From positions 1 to 16,584 of the forward strand of contig DATELY010000134.1 of the NCBI GenBank assembly GCA_035276085.1: a stretch of DNA of 16,584 nucleotides, read 5' to 3'. Origin of the DNA: DATELY01 sp035276085 (GTDB lineage Bacteria > Pseudomonadota > Gammaproteobacteria > Steroidobacterales > Steroidobacteraceae). This document shows positions 6,837 to 14,233 of the stretch, piece after piece; within the stretch, counting starts at the first letter, position 1; each line of letters starts with the position of its first letter. Below the pieces are notes generated by a model, which was not told the DNA's origin, searched no databases, and saw nothing but the letters and a program-made list of their open reading frames with translations. A program made the translations under genes and the position numbers.

Positions 6837-7148
6837 TCAATGCCCTGGTGACTTCATGAAGGCGGGCGGCAGCTCGGTCGCGCCCTCGATCAACACGGTC
6901 TTCATCCGGCCGGTGACTCCTCGAAGCAGCTGCACTTGCCGCGCTGGCACGTCGAACGCGGTCGCCAGCCATGCGATCAGATGTCGGTTCGCCTTGCCGT
7001 CCACGGGTGGGGCTGCAAGCTTGAGTTTCAGGCGATTCCCGTGCGTGCCAACGATCTCGTCGCCCCGCGCGCCCGGCTGAACGTGCAGCTCGAGCACGAG
7101 TCCGCGCTGCTCCCGGCGCCAGAAAGACTCAGAGTCCGAAGATGGCAA
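6837..7148 (-). CDS. yggU: DUF167 / YggU family protein
   Basis: A small soluble protein of 103 residues with the family signature: LELHVQPGARGDEIVG (19-34), then LKLKLAAPPVDGKANRHLIAWLA (40-62, shown in part), a mixed alpha/beta fold of unknown role. The start overlaps the 3' end of yggT by 20 bp, so the two are probably translationally coupled. In many proteobacteria yggU follows yggT directly, as here. The first 15 or so residues (MPSSDSESFWRREQ) are poorly conserved in the family but similar leaders occur, so ATG 7148 is accepted. Confidence 0.85.
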   Translation of the reverse strand: MPSSDSESFWRREQRGLVLELHVQPGARGDEIVGTHGNRLKLKLAAPPVDGKANRHLIAWLATAFDVPARQVQLLRGVTGRMKTVLIEGATELPPAFMKSPGH

Positions 7149-7668
7149 TATGCAGCGCCTGCAGACCGATGATCACGAACAAGGCCGAGAGATCGAAACC
7201 GCCGATAGGCGGGATCGTCCGCCGCACGGGACGCAGCAGGGGCTCGCAAATACTGGCCAGCAATGAGCTGGCAGGGCTGTACACGCCCGGCGCGATCAGG
7301 CTCAGGAGCGCGTACAAGAAGATGGCGAAGATATAGAAGCGGATCAGCGTGCCCAGCAGACTCATCAACACGGTTTTCACGAAGAAGCCGAGTGAGAAGC
7401 CGATCTGAAACGTGCTGAGCAACCACAGGATGTAGACGGTGGCCGCCTGCACCAGGATGAGAGCCACCAGGGAAGCCACATCGAACTTGCCCACCGGCGG
7501 GATGACCTTGCGCAGTGGCAATACCAGCGGATTCGTCAGACGGTACACGGCTTGCGTCAGTTGGTTGCGGGTATCGGCACGCACCAGCGGCAGCAGCACG
7601 CGCAACAGGAACACGGTCACGAGCAGCACCTGTAGCAAGGTGCGGACGAGGAAGATGATGGCATCCAT
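7129..7668 (-). CDS. yggT: YggT family integral membrane protein
   Basis: A very hydrophobic protein of 179 residues containing two copies of the YGGT unit. Each copy is a membrane segment followed by a motif: NPLVLPLRKVIPPVGKFDVAS (46-66, part) and EPLLRPVRRTIPPIGGFDLSA (142-162, part). About four membrane spans are apparent (5-29, 66-86, 95-125, 161-178). The family is associated with osmotic tolerance and cell-division or cell-shape genes in various bacteria, but no biochemical activity is established. It lies 21 bp downstream of proC and overlaps yggU, inside the yggS-proC-yggT-yggU operon; GAGA upstream of ATG 7668 may act as ribosome binding site. Confidence 0.9.
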   Translation of the reverse strand: MDAIIFLVRTLLQVLLVTVFLLRVLLPLVRADTRNQLTQAVYRLTNPLVLPLRKVIPPVGKFDVASLVALILVQAATVYILWLLSTFQIGFSLGFFVKTVLMSLLGTLIRFYIFAIFLYALLSLIAPGVYSPASSLLASICEPLLRPVRRTIPPIGGFDLSALFVIIGLQALHIAIFGL

Positions 7669-7689
7669 TGACGCAGATTCTCGTTGTGA

Positions 7690-8520
7690 TCAGTCGCCGA
7701 ACAAAGCCGCCATTTCCGCTGATCGATCTGCCGCGGCCCGGATGGCGCCCGCGAAGATAGCACGCACTTGATGGGCTTCCAGATGCTTCAGGGCCGCCTC
7801 GGTCGTGCCCCCCTTGGACGTGACCTGCTCGCGCAGCACGGCCGCGGTCGTCGAGCGATCGTGATGAGCCATGTAGGCAGAACCCCAAGCGGTTGCGATC
7901 GCGAGCTCGCGACTCGTCTGCTCGGGAAGCCCGAGATCACGCGCTGCCTGTTCGAGCATTTCCATCAATAAGAAGAAATAGGCAGGCCCGCTCCCCGATA
8001 CCGCAGTCACGATGTCCAGCTGCGATTCGTGCTCCACCCACACACTGACTCCAACTGCCGACATCACCGCGCCGGCCAACGCTCGCTGCGGGGCCGTCAC
8101 ACCCTCGGTTGCGAACATGCCTGTTGCGCCCTGGCCATAGAGCGCAGGTCGATTCGGCATGGTTCTCACGACAGCTGTACCACCGAGCCAACGCGTGAGA
8201 TCAGCCGCGCGAATACCTGCGGCGACGGAGATGACCAGCGGCTTGCGACCGAGCAGCCCCGGCGCAAGCTCCTGCGCCACTGCACGCATCTCCTGCGGCT
8301 TCACCGCGAGGATGACGACGTCGGCGTCGGCAACCGCGGTGCCATTCACTGCAGTGACGCGAATACTCAATGTTCGAGACAGGCTGTCGCGTTGACCCGC
8401 AACGGGGTCCGATGCGCAGATCTGAGTGGGCGATACGCCGCCTGCAATCAAGCCGCCGATCAGGCTGCGCGCCATGTTGCCGCCGCCGATGAAGGCGTAG
8501 CGATGATGTTCGATAGTCAC
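7690..8520 (-). CDS. proC: Pyrroline-5-carboxylate reductase
   Basis: Catalyses the last step of proline synthesis, the NAD(P)H-dependent reduction of pyrroline-5-carboxylate. The Rossmann motif FIGGGNMARSLIGGL (10-24) begins the protein, followed by VILAVKPQ, SVAAGI, RTMPNRPA, then the active-site and dimer region SGSGPAY (175-181) and the C-terminal EQVTSKGGTTEA (231-242) signature. Length about 276 residues is normal. I chose GTG 8520 because GAGAAG lies 7 nt upstream and the N-terminus then has the usual length; a TTG at 8535 would add five residues and overlap the yggS stop. It is the second gene after yggS, with no separate promoter visible, so it is likely co-transcribed with it. Confidence 0.95.
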   Translation of the reverse strand: MTIEHHRYAFIGGGNMARSLIGGLIAGGVSPTQICASDPVAGQRDSLSRTLSIRVTAVNGTAVADADVVILAVKPQEMRAVAQELAPGLLGRKPLVISVAAGIRAADLTRWLGGTAVVRTMPNRPALYGQGATGMFATEGVTAPQRALAGAVMSAVGVSVWVEHESQLDIVTAVSGSGPAYFFLLMEMLEQAARDLGLPEQTSRELAIATAWGSAYMAHHDRSTTAAVLREQVTSKGGTTEAALKHLEAHQVRAIFAGAIRAAADRSAEMAALFGD

Positions 8521-8531
8521 GTGTTTGCTTC

Positions 8532-9260
8532 TCAAGTCTTGGGAGGTCGCTCGCCGAACAGTGCCGTGCCGATGCGCACGATCGTCGCGCCCGCAGCGAT
8601 GGCCGCTTCCAGATCACCCGACATACCCATGGATAGTGTATCGAGCGGCATCCCTTCCGCCTGCAACTGCTCTGCCAGCTCGCGCAGGCGCATGAAGACT
8701 GCGTATTGGTCTTCGAAGCGGTCATACACCGGAGGAATGCACATCAATCCTCGCAAGCGCAGCTTAGGCAAATCCCGCAGTTGCCGCGCGAGTGCCGGCA
8801 CCTCATCCGGGCGAAGGCCGCCCTTGCCCTCCTCATTCACGAGCTGCACCTGAATGCACACATTCAGTGCCGGCGCGTGAGCGGGGCGCTGATCGTTGAG
8901 ACGGCGGGCAATGCGCTCGCGGTCCACGGTATGCACCCAGTCGAAGCGCTCGGCGATGGTGGCCGTCTTGTTGCTTTGGACCTGTCCGATGAAGTGCCAC
9001 GTGAGCGTCAGGTCGGCCAACGCATCGAGCTTCGGCAGCGCTTCCTGCAGATAGCTCTCGCCGAAGTCGTGCTGGCCCAGCAAGGCGAGCTCACGCACTG
9101 CATTGGCGGGATGCGTCTTGCTCACTGCGAGGAGGCAGATGGATGCGGATGTGCGTCCATGGCGGGCAGCTGCATCTTGGATGCGTGCCCGTGTCGCATT
9201 CAGACGATCCTCAGGCGTGGCTGGCGCCGAAGCGCCTGATTTTTGCGACCTGATTAACAT
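8532..9260 (-). CDS. yggS: YggS family PLP homeostasis protein
   Basis: A PLP-binding protein of 242 residues, fold type III barrel, that buffers free pyridoxal phosphate and has no known enzyme reaction. Motifs are LLAVSKTHP with the PLP lysine K48, FGESYLQEALPK (66-77), WHFIGQVQSNKT, VCIQVQLVNEEGKGG, RGLMCIPP and the phosphate-binding end LSMGMSGDLEAAIAAGATIVRIG (shown in part) with GTALFGERP. It is the first gene of the minus-strand cluster and diverges from pilT across about 120 bp, the same arrangement as in Pseudomonas. The start ATG 9260 gives the usual length with a slightly long leader. Confidence 0.95.
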   Translation of the reverse strand: MLIRSQKSGASAPATPEDRLNATRARIQDAAARHGRTSASICLLAVSKTHPANAVRELALLGQHDFGESYLQEALPKLDALADLTLTWHFIGQVQSNKTATIAERFDWVHTVDRERIARRLNDQRPAHAPALNVCIQVQLVNEEGKGGLRPDEVPALARQLRDLPKLRLRGLMCIPPVYDRFEDQYAVFMRLRELAEQLQAEGMPLDTLSMGMSGDLEAAIAAGATIVRIGTALFGERPPKT

Positions 9261-9381
9261 ATTGGCGCAGATAGGGCTCCGCTATACTCGCGACGCTCTT
9301 CGCACTCGCGGCCCTCTTCGCACTCGCGGAAAGTTAAGCGGGCGAACCGTCGTCACGCCCGAGTAGTGTGAGGGAGACTTC
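9261..9381 (+). promoter_or_regulatory. Divergent yggS/pilT promoter region and pilT 5' leader
   Basis: TATACT (9283-9288) is a good -10 candidate for pilT, with TTGGCG at 9262-9267 but only 15 bp between them. The same sequence reads TATAGC on the minus strand and could serve yggS. The leader then holds an 18-bp tandem duplication (listed separately), a hairpin CGGGCG (9339-9344) / CGCCCG (9356-9361) and the ribosome binding site GAGGGAG about 6 bp before ATG 9382. Boxes were located by eye only. Confidence 0.4.
9294..9329 (+). repeat. 18-bp tandem duplication in the pilT leader
   Basis: CTCTTCGCACTCGCGG occurs at 9296-9311 and again at 9314-9329, a period of 18 bp with 17 of 18 positions identical between 9294-9311 and 9312-9329. 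It lies directly downstream of the -10 candidate. Confidence 0.9.
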
Positions 9382-10422
9382 ATGCCCGTCGATATCGCGC
9401 AGCTCCTGGCCTTCGCCGTCAAGAACAACGCTTCCGATCTGCACCTCTCCGCAGGCGTGCCGCCCATGATCCGTGTGGACGGCGATGTCAAACGCATCAA
9501 CATGCCCGCGCTGACTCACAAGGAAGTGCACAGCATGGTGTACGACATCATGAATGACAAGCAGCGCAAGGCGTACGAAGAGTTCTACGAGACCGATTTT
9601 TCCTTCGAGATTCCCAAGCTCGCGCGCTTTCGTGTGAATGCATTCAATCAGAACCGCGGCTCGGGCGCGGTGTTTCGTACGATTCCATCGTTGATCATGT
9701 CGTTGGATGACTTGAATGCGCCAAAGATCTTCAAGGACATCTCGATGCATCCGCGCGGCCTCGTGCTGGTGACCGGTCCGACCGGGTCGGGCAAGTCCAC
9801 GACGCTCGCGGCGATGGTCAACTACGTCAACGACAACAAGCCCGATCACATCCTCACCATCGAAGATCCGATCGAGTTCGTGCACGAGAGCAAGCGCTCG
9901 CTGATCAACCAACGCGAAGTGCACCGCGATACGCTCGGGTTCAGCGAAGCCCTGCGCTCGGCACTGCGTGAAGACCCTGACGTCATCCTGGTCGGCGAAA
10001 TGCGCGACCTGGAAACGATCCGACTGGCACTGACGGCCGCCGAGACCGGCCACCTGGTGTTCGGCACCCTGCACACGACCTCGGCCGCCAAGACCATCGA
10101 CCGTATCGTCGACGTCTTCCCGGCCGCCGAAAAAGACATGGTCCGCACGATGCTGTCGGAATCGCTCCGCGCCGTCATTTCGCAGTCCCTGCTGAAGCGC
10201 ATCGGCGGCGGCCGTGTAGCGGCGCACGAGATCATGATCGGTACCCCTGCGATCCGTAACCTGATTCGCGAGGGAAAAATCGCACAAATGTACTCGGCCA
10301 TTCAGACCGGCCAGTCCGTCGGCATGCAGACCCTCGACCAATGCCTGACGGAGCTGCTGCAGAAAGGTGTAATTACCAAGGAAGAAGCGCGTTTCCGGGC
10401 GCAGAATAAGGAATCGTTTTAG
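9382..10422 (+). CDS. pilT: Type IV pilus retraction ATPase PilT
   Basis: A hexameric secretion-superfamily ATPase that depolymerises type IV pili from the cytoplasmic side, powering twitching motility and DNA uptake. The N-terminal PAS-like domain (1-100) has ASDLHLSAGVPPMIRVDG (17-34). The ATPase core has Walker A GPTGSGKST (132-140), the Asp box TIEDPIEF (159-166), Walker B VILVGEMRD with E206, and the His box TGHLVFGTLHT (222-232). AIRNLIREGK (290-299) near the C-terminus is the PilT-specific motif needed for retraction, and it is intact. Length of 346 is typical. It is first of three consecutive retraction-ATPase genes and has a good ribosome binding site (GAGGGAG). Confidence 0.97.
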   Translation: MPVDIAQLLAFAVKNNASDLHLSAGVPPMIRVDGDVKRINMPALTHKEVHSMVYDIMNDKQRKAYEEFYETDFSFEIPKLARFRVNAFNQNRGSGAVFRTIPSLIMSLDDLNAPKIFKDISMHPRGLVLVTGPTGSGKSTTLAAMVNYVNDNKPDHILTIEDPIEFVHESKRSLINQREVHRDTLGFSEALRSALREDPDVILVGEMRDLETIRLALTAAETGHLVFGTLHTTSAAKTIDRIVDVFPAAEKDMVRTMLSESLRAVISQSLLKRIGGGRVAAHEIMIGTPAIRNLIREGKIAQMYSAIQTGQSVGMQTLDQCLTELLQKGVITKEEARFRAQNKESF

Positions 10423-10436
10423 CGGGTAACGGGCGA

Positions 10437-10550
10437 CAGGCTACGGCTTACGGCCAGAATAGGTGTCACTTGAATTCATTGCCCCATACATGTCGTGCCG
10501 ACGTACTCCTCATGCTCCGGTTCTGGCCGTTGGCCGTAAGCCGTAGCCTG
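10437..10550. repeat. Quasi-palindromic heptad element 1 (pilT-pilU gap)
   Basis: The left arm 10437-10459 and the right arm 10521-10550 are reverse complements along their whole length, except that the right arm carries one extra 7-bp unit. The loop is 61 nt. Arms consist of 7-bp units such as GCTTACG and GCCAACG, and the inner ends are GGCCAGAA and TTCTGGCC. The flank ACGGGCGACA (10429-10438) recurs next to element 4 at 15332-15341. The element fills most of the 147-bp gap between pilT and pilU. Confidence 0.85.
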
Positions 10551-10569
10551 TAATCCAGCGGAGCGAACC

Positions 10570-11733
10570 ATGGAACGCGAACAAGCCATCAAGCTGATGC
10601 AGGATCTGCTCAAGCGGGTGGTCGAAAAGAAAGGCTCGGACCTCTTCATCACCTCGGGCTTCCCGCCCGCGATCAAGGTCGATGGCGAGATCCGGCCGCA
10701 ATCCGAGCGTGTGCTGACGCCCGAGCAGGCGGCCACCCTGGTCCGTTCGATCATGAACGACAAGCAGACCAAGGAGTTCGACTCGACGAAGGAGTGCAAC
10801 TTCGCGATTGCGCCGGTCGGCATCGGCCGTTTCCGCGTGAGCGCCTTCGTGCAGCAGGGGCTGACGGGCTGCGTGGTCCGAACGATCAACGCCAAGATTC
10901 CCACGCTCGAAGAGATGCAGCTGCCGGCCATCCTGAAGGACGTCGTGATGACCAAGCGTGGTCTCGTGATCGTCGTCGGTGGCACGGGCTCGGGTAAGTC
11001 CACGTCGCTGGCTGCGATGTTGAACTACCGCAACGAGAAGACGCGCGGACACATCATCACGATCGAAGACCCCGTCGAGTACGTGCACAACCACAAGGGC
11101 TGCGTGATCACGCACCGCGAAGTGGGCGTGGACACGGAAAGCTGGCACATGGCGCTGAAGAACACGTTGCGTCAGGCGCCCGACGTGATTCTGATCGGCG
11201 AAATCCGTGACAAGGAAACCATGGAGTACGGCATCCAGTTCGCCGAGACCGGCCACCTGGTGCTCGCGACCCTGCACGCGAACAGCGCCAACCAGGCGCT
11301 GGACCGCATCATCAACTTCTTCCCGGAAGAGCGCCGCGAGCAACTGCTGATGGACCTGTCCCTGAACATTCGCTCGCTGATCTCGCAGCGACTGATTCCG
11401 CGCGAGTCGGGCACCGGCCGCGTGGCCGCCATGGAAATCATGCTGAGCTCGCCCCTGATTGCCGATTTGATCTTCAAGGGCGAAGTGGCCGCCATCAAGG
11501 AAGTCATGGCGAAATCCAACCGCCTGGGGATGAAGACGTTCGACCAGTCGCTGTTCGAGCTCTATGAAGCCGGGCTGATTTCGTACGAAGATGCGCTGCG
11601 CAATGCGGATTCCAAGAATGAGGTGCGACTGCGCATCAAGCTGGAGAGCAAACGCGAAATGAAGCTGACCGACGAAGCCGGCAGCAGCTTGCGTATCATG
11701 GATGAGGAGGTCGAAGGGGTGATCGGCAGATAG
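10570..11733 (+). CDS. pilU: Type IV pilus ATPase PilU
   Basis: A PilT paralogue of 387 residues that assists PilT in pilus retraction. Order of motifs: N-terminal GSDLFITSGFPPAIKVDGEI (22-41, part), Walker A GGTGSGKST (137-145), TIEDPVEYVH, Walker B VILIGEIRD with E211, and His box TGHLVLATLHANS (228-239). It lacks the PilT AIRNLIRE motif; SPLIADLIFKGEV stands in its place, as in PilU. The C-terminal extension after LRIKLESKRE, ending in LRIMDEEVEG, corresponds to the extra acidic tail of Pseudomonas PilU, so this gene is the PilU orthologue rather than the following one. GGAG about 8 bp upstream of ATG 10570 is the ribosome binding site. The 147-bp gap to pilT is filled largely by element 1. 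Confidence 0.93.
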   Translation: MEREQAIKLMQDLLKRVVEKKGSDLFITSGFPPAIKVDGEIRPQSERVLTPEQAATLVRSIMNDKQTKEFDSTKECNFAIAPVGIGRFRVSAFVQQGLTGCVVRTINAKIPTLEEMQLPAILKDVVMTKRGLVIVVGGTGSGKSTSLAAMLNYRNEKTRGHIITIEDPVEYVHNHKGCVITHREVGVDTESWHMALKNTLRQAPDVILIGEIRDKETMEYGIQFAETGHLVLATLHANSANQALDRIINFFPEERREQLLMDLSLNIRSLISQRLIPRESGTGRVAAMEIMLSSPLIADLIFKGEVAAIKEVMAKSNRLGMKTFDQSLFELYEAGLISYEDALRNADSKNEVRLRIKLESKREMKLTDEAGSSLRIMDEEVEGVIGR

Positions 11734-11851
11734 CGGTTGGCGGTTAGCGGTTGGAAAGAACGTATGAGATCCTTTGCGCCGCTCTGCTGACCTTCAGCCG
11801 CAACTGTGCCTCGGACTCCGAACCAACCGCCCACCGCCAACCGCTAACCGC
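11733..11851. repeat. Quasi-palindromic heptad element 2 (pilU to third ATPase)
   Basis: The left arm 11733-11754 is GCGGTTG, GCGGTTA, GCGGTTG plus G. The right arm 11823-11851 is made of the complementary units CCAACCGC, CCACCGC, CAACCGC and TAACCGC. The best register pairs 20 of 22 bases. The loop is about 68 nt. The left arm begins in the pilU stop codon and the right arm ends 8 bp before the start of the third ATPase. It lacks the GGCCAGAA core, but GGAAAGAA follows the left arm. Confidence 0.8.
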
Positions 11852-11859
11852 TTCCTCAC

Positions 11860-12978
11860 ATGTCCGACCCCGCCACCGAGCACGACCCATCCGACACCGG
11901 CGCCGAAGAGCGCCCGGTCGTCCTCAATACGAAGCCGTTGTTCAAGCTCATGGTGGACAAGCGGGCGTCGGACCTGTTTTTCACCTCCTACGCACCGATC
12001 AAGATCAAGATCGAAGGGCAGATCTTTCCCGTCAACAAACAGGTGCTGACACCCGAAGTGGTGCGTCAGGCTGCGTACGGGTTGATGACCCAGGAACAGA
12101 TCGAGCATTTCAACGAAGAGCTGGAAATCGACTTCGCCATCTCCGAGCCCGGGCTGGGCCGGTTCCGCGTGAACGTCTTCCATCAGCGCGGTAATCCCGC
12201 GATGGTGCTGCGTTACATCACGGCGGATATGCCGCGGCTCGACGATCTGGGCCTGCCGGACATCCTCAAAGACCTCGTCATGATGAAGCGCGGCCTGATC
12301 CTGATGGTGGGCGCGACGGGCTCGGGCAAATCCACGACGCTCGCCTCGATGATCAACTTCCGCAACGAGAATTCGTCGGATCACATCATCACCATCGAGG
12401 ATCCGATCGAGTTCCTGCACAACAACAAGAAGTCGATCGTGAACCAGCGTGAAGTGGGATTGGACACGAAGTCGTATGCGCGCGCATTGCGTAGCGCCAT
12501 GCGTGCGGCCCCTGACGTGCTGCTCATCGGCGAGATTCGTGACCGCGAAACGATGGATTCCGCGATCATGCTGGCCGGTACGGGTCACCTCGTGCTCGCG
12601 ACGCTGCACGCGAACAACGCGGCCGAAACGCTCGACCGCATCATCAACATGTTCCCGCGCGACCAGCACACGCAAGTGTTCCTGGACCTGTCGCAGTATC
12701 TGCGCGCGATCGTCGCGCAACGCCTGGTACCGGGACGAAATCGCCGTCGCGTCGCCGCCGTGGAGTTGTTGATCAACAGCCCGCACGTGCAGGAGCTCAT
12801 CAAGAAGGGCGACGTCATCGGCGCCAAGGAAGCGTTGCGTACCAGCACGGAAAAGGGCATGCAGCACTTCGATACCGCGCTGTACAACCTCTTTCGCGAA
12901 AACCGGATCACGATGGAAGACGCACTGGTGTACGCGGATTCGCGCACGAATCTGGAAGCGAAGATCAACTTCGGATAG
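11860..12978 (+). CDS. Third PilT/PilU-family retraction ATPase
   Basis: A complete secretion-superfamily ATPase of 372 residues. After a hydrophilic leader (1-25) come RASDLFFTSYAPIKIKIEG (35-53), Walker A GATGSGKST (151-159), TIEDPIEFLH, Walker B VLLIGEIRD with E225, and the His box TGHLVLATLHANNA (241-254). The PilT motif AIRNLIRE is replaced by SPHVQELIKKGDV, and there is no PilU-type acidic tail; the protein ends at DSRTNLEAKINFG. Catalytic residues are intact, so it should hydrolyse ATP. It is closer to PilU than to PilT by eye and most likely modulates retraction of the same pilus. The start at ATG 11860 has no Shine-Dalgarno sequence, since the preceding bases belong to element 2; no better in-frame start is apparent before the conserved domain. 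Confidence 0.9.
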   Translation: MSDPATEHDPSDTGAEERPVVLNTKPLFKLMVDKRASDLFFTSYAPIKIKIEGQIFPVNKQVLTPEVVRQAAYGLMTQEQIEHFNEELEIDFAISEPGLGRFRVNVFHQRGNPAMVLRYITADMPRLDDLGLPDILKDLVMMKRGLILMVGATGSGKSTTLASMINFRNENSSDHIITIEDPIEFLHNNKKSIVNQREVGLDTKSYARALRSAMRAAPDVLLIGEIRDRETMDSAIMLAGTGHLVLATLHANNAAETLDRIINMFPRDQHTQVFLDLSQYLRAIVAQRLVPGRNRRRVAAVELLINSPHVQELIKKGDVIGAKEALRTSTEKGMQHFDTALYNLFRENRITMEDALVYADSRTNLEAKINFG

Positions 12979-13004
12979 GCGCTCCGCGCGGACGGCTGCG
13001 CCTT

Positions 13005-13084
13005 CGGTCGGCTGGCATGCTGGCCAGAAGCAGGGTCCGTGCGATGGACACCTCTGGCCAGCCGACTAGCAAGCCAGCCAGCCG
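13005..13084. repeat. Quasi-palindromic element 3 (between the third ATPase and pyrB 3' ends)
   Basis: The left arm 13005-13028 and right arm 13053-13084 meet around a 24-nt loop. The inner ends are GGCCAGA and TCTGGCC; outward the arms are GCTGGC/TTGC-type units, and the right arm is longer. It lies between two convergent genes, ending 5 bp from the pyrB stop, so it could double as a bidirectional transcription barrier, but no T tract is present. It closely resembles element 5 at 16371. Confidence 0.8.
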
Positions 13085-13088
13085 CTTC

Positions 13089-14072
13089 TCAAGAAAAATG
13101 CCTCCGCGCCTGCACATTCCGCACGATCGTCGCCAGCACCGCCATCCTCACCGCAACTCCATTCGCGACCTGCTGCTGAATCACTGAGCGCGGTCCGTCG
13201 GCCACTTCACCCGTGATCTCCACGTCCCGATTCATCGGGCCGGGATGCATGACGATCACATCCGGCTGTGCCTTGGCGAGCCGCTCAGCCGTGACGCCGT
13301 ATTCGCGGCAATAGGTTCCATCGTCCGGAATGTGGGCGCGATCCATGCGTTCCTTCTGTATGCGCAGGGCCATCACGACATCGGCGCCTTCGATCGCCTT
13401 ACCGACATCGGTGAAACGGACCGCACCGGTGAACTCCTTCTCCGGCGGCAGGAAGCTCGGCGGTCCCGCGAGACGCAGCTCCTTCGTTCCCAGCAGGGTG
13501 AATACCTGCCAAGCCGAACGCGCCACGCGAGAGTGCGTGATGTCCCCGACGATGGTGATGGTCAGCCTGGAGAAGTCCTTTTTGTGCTGGCGCACGGTCA
13601 GTGCGTCGAGCAAGCCCTGTGTCGGGTGCGAGAGATGCGCCTCACCCGCATTCAGGATGCTGACGTTGGGTGCAACGTACCGTGCCACGAACGCGGGCAG
13701 TCCCGGTTCGGCATCGCGCATGACCAGGATGTCGGCATGCATCGCCTGCAGCGTGTAGATGGTGTCGAGCACCGTCTCGCCCTTCGCGCGCGAGGAGGAC
13801 TGCATATCGAGGTTCACCACCTCTGCCCCCAGGCGCCGGGCGGCCAGCTCGAACGACACACGCGTGCGCGTGCTGGGTTCGAAGAAGAGATTGGCCACGG
13901 TGTGTCCGGCAAGGCTCTGATCCCGGGCGGGCAGATCGCTCGGTGCGCGCACATAGAACTGCGCGAGATCCAGTAATGCGGTGATTTCCGCGCGCGAGAG
14001 TCCCTCGAGCGTGATGAGGTGTCGCAGGCGACCGTCCGGGTCGCGCTGGATGGGGGCGCTTTGGTCCTGCAT
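13089..14072 (-). CDS. pyrB: Aspartate carbamoyltransferase, catalytic subunit
   Basis: Catalyses carbamoyl phosphate plus aspartate to carbamoyl-aspartate, the committed step of pyrimidine synthesis. The carbamoyl-phosphate site FFEPSTRTR (63-71) is intact, followed by SSSRAKGET (92-100), HLSHPTQGLLDAL (146-158), VGDITHSRVARS and the C-terminal VMHPGPMNRDVEI. Length 327 and the leader QRDPDGRLRHLITLEGLS (9-26) match the Pseudomonas-type ATCase, which works with an inactive dihydroorotase homologue (PyrC'). No such gene follows here; the next sequence is element 3 and then a convergent gene. ATG 14072 lies 27 bp from a perfect inverted repeat in the leader. It is the last gene of the minus-strand run from tonB. 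Confidence 0.95.
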   Translation of the reverse strand: MQDQSAPIQRDPDGRLRHLITLEGLSRAEITALLDLAQFYVRAPSDLPARDQSLAGHTVANLFFEPSTRTRVSFELAARRLGAEVVNLDMQSSSRAKGETVLDTIYTLQAMHADILVMRDAEPGLPAFVARYVAPNVSILNAGEAHLSHPTQGLLDALTVRQHKKDFSRLTITIVGDITHSRVARSAWQVFTLLGTKELRLAGPPSFLPPEKEFTGAVRFTDVGKAIEGADVVMALRIQKERMDRAHIPDDGTYCREYGVTAERLAKAQPDVIVMHPGPMNRDVEITGEVADGPRSVIQQQVANGVAVRMAVLATIVRNVQARRHFS

Positions 14073-14099
14073 GAGTGCTTGAGGTCTTCTTACCAGGAG

Positions 14100-14210
14100 C
14101 CCTTCGACAGGCTCAGGGCGAACGGTGACTGCAGTTCAGGGCGAGCGGCGAAGTGCTCGAAACCCCGTCGATGGCTTCATCATACCGTTCGCCCTGAGCC
14201 TGTCGAAGGG
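14100..14210. repeat. Perfect 27-bp inverted repeat in the ruvX-pyrB gap
   Basis: Arm 14100-14126 and arm 14184-14210 are exact reverse complements over 27 bp, separated by 57 bp. The sequence (with the core CCTTCGACAGGCTCAGGGCG) is a dispersed repeat type found in many proteobacterial genomes. A partial third copy, AGCCTGTCGAA, follows at 14211-14221, and GTTCAGGGCGA in the loop may be a further remnant. In the pyrB transcript it would form a very stable hairpin with no T tract. Confidence 0.9.
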
Positions 14211-14233
14211 AGCCTGTCGAACGCTCTTCAGCC

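Noticed and set aside
9294..9329. Possible CRISPR-like repeat
   Set aside because: Only two contiguous 18-bp copies with no spacers and no cas genes nearby; it is a simple tandem duplication.
9334..10341. Long minus-strand frame opposite pilT, and similar ones opposite pilU (10510-11343) and the third ATPase (11794-12867)
   Set aside because: All three have related low-complexity translations because they mirror paralogous genes; no ribosome binding site or known domain supports them.
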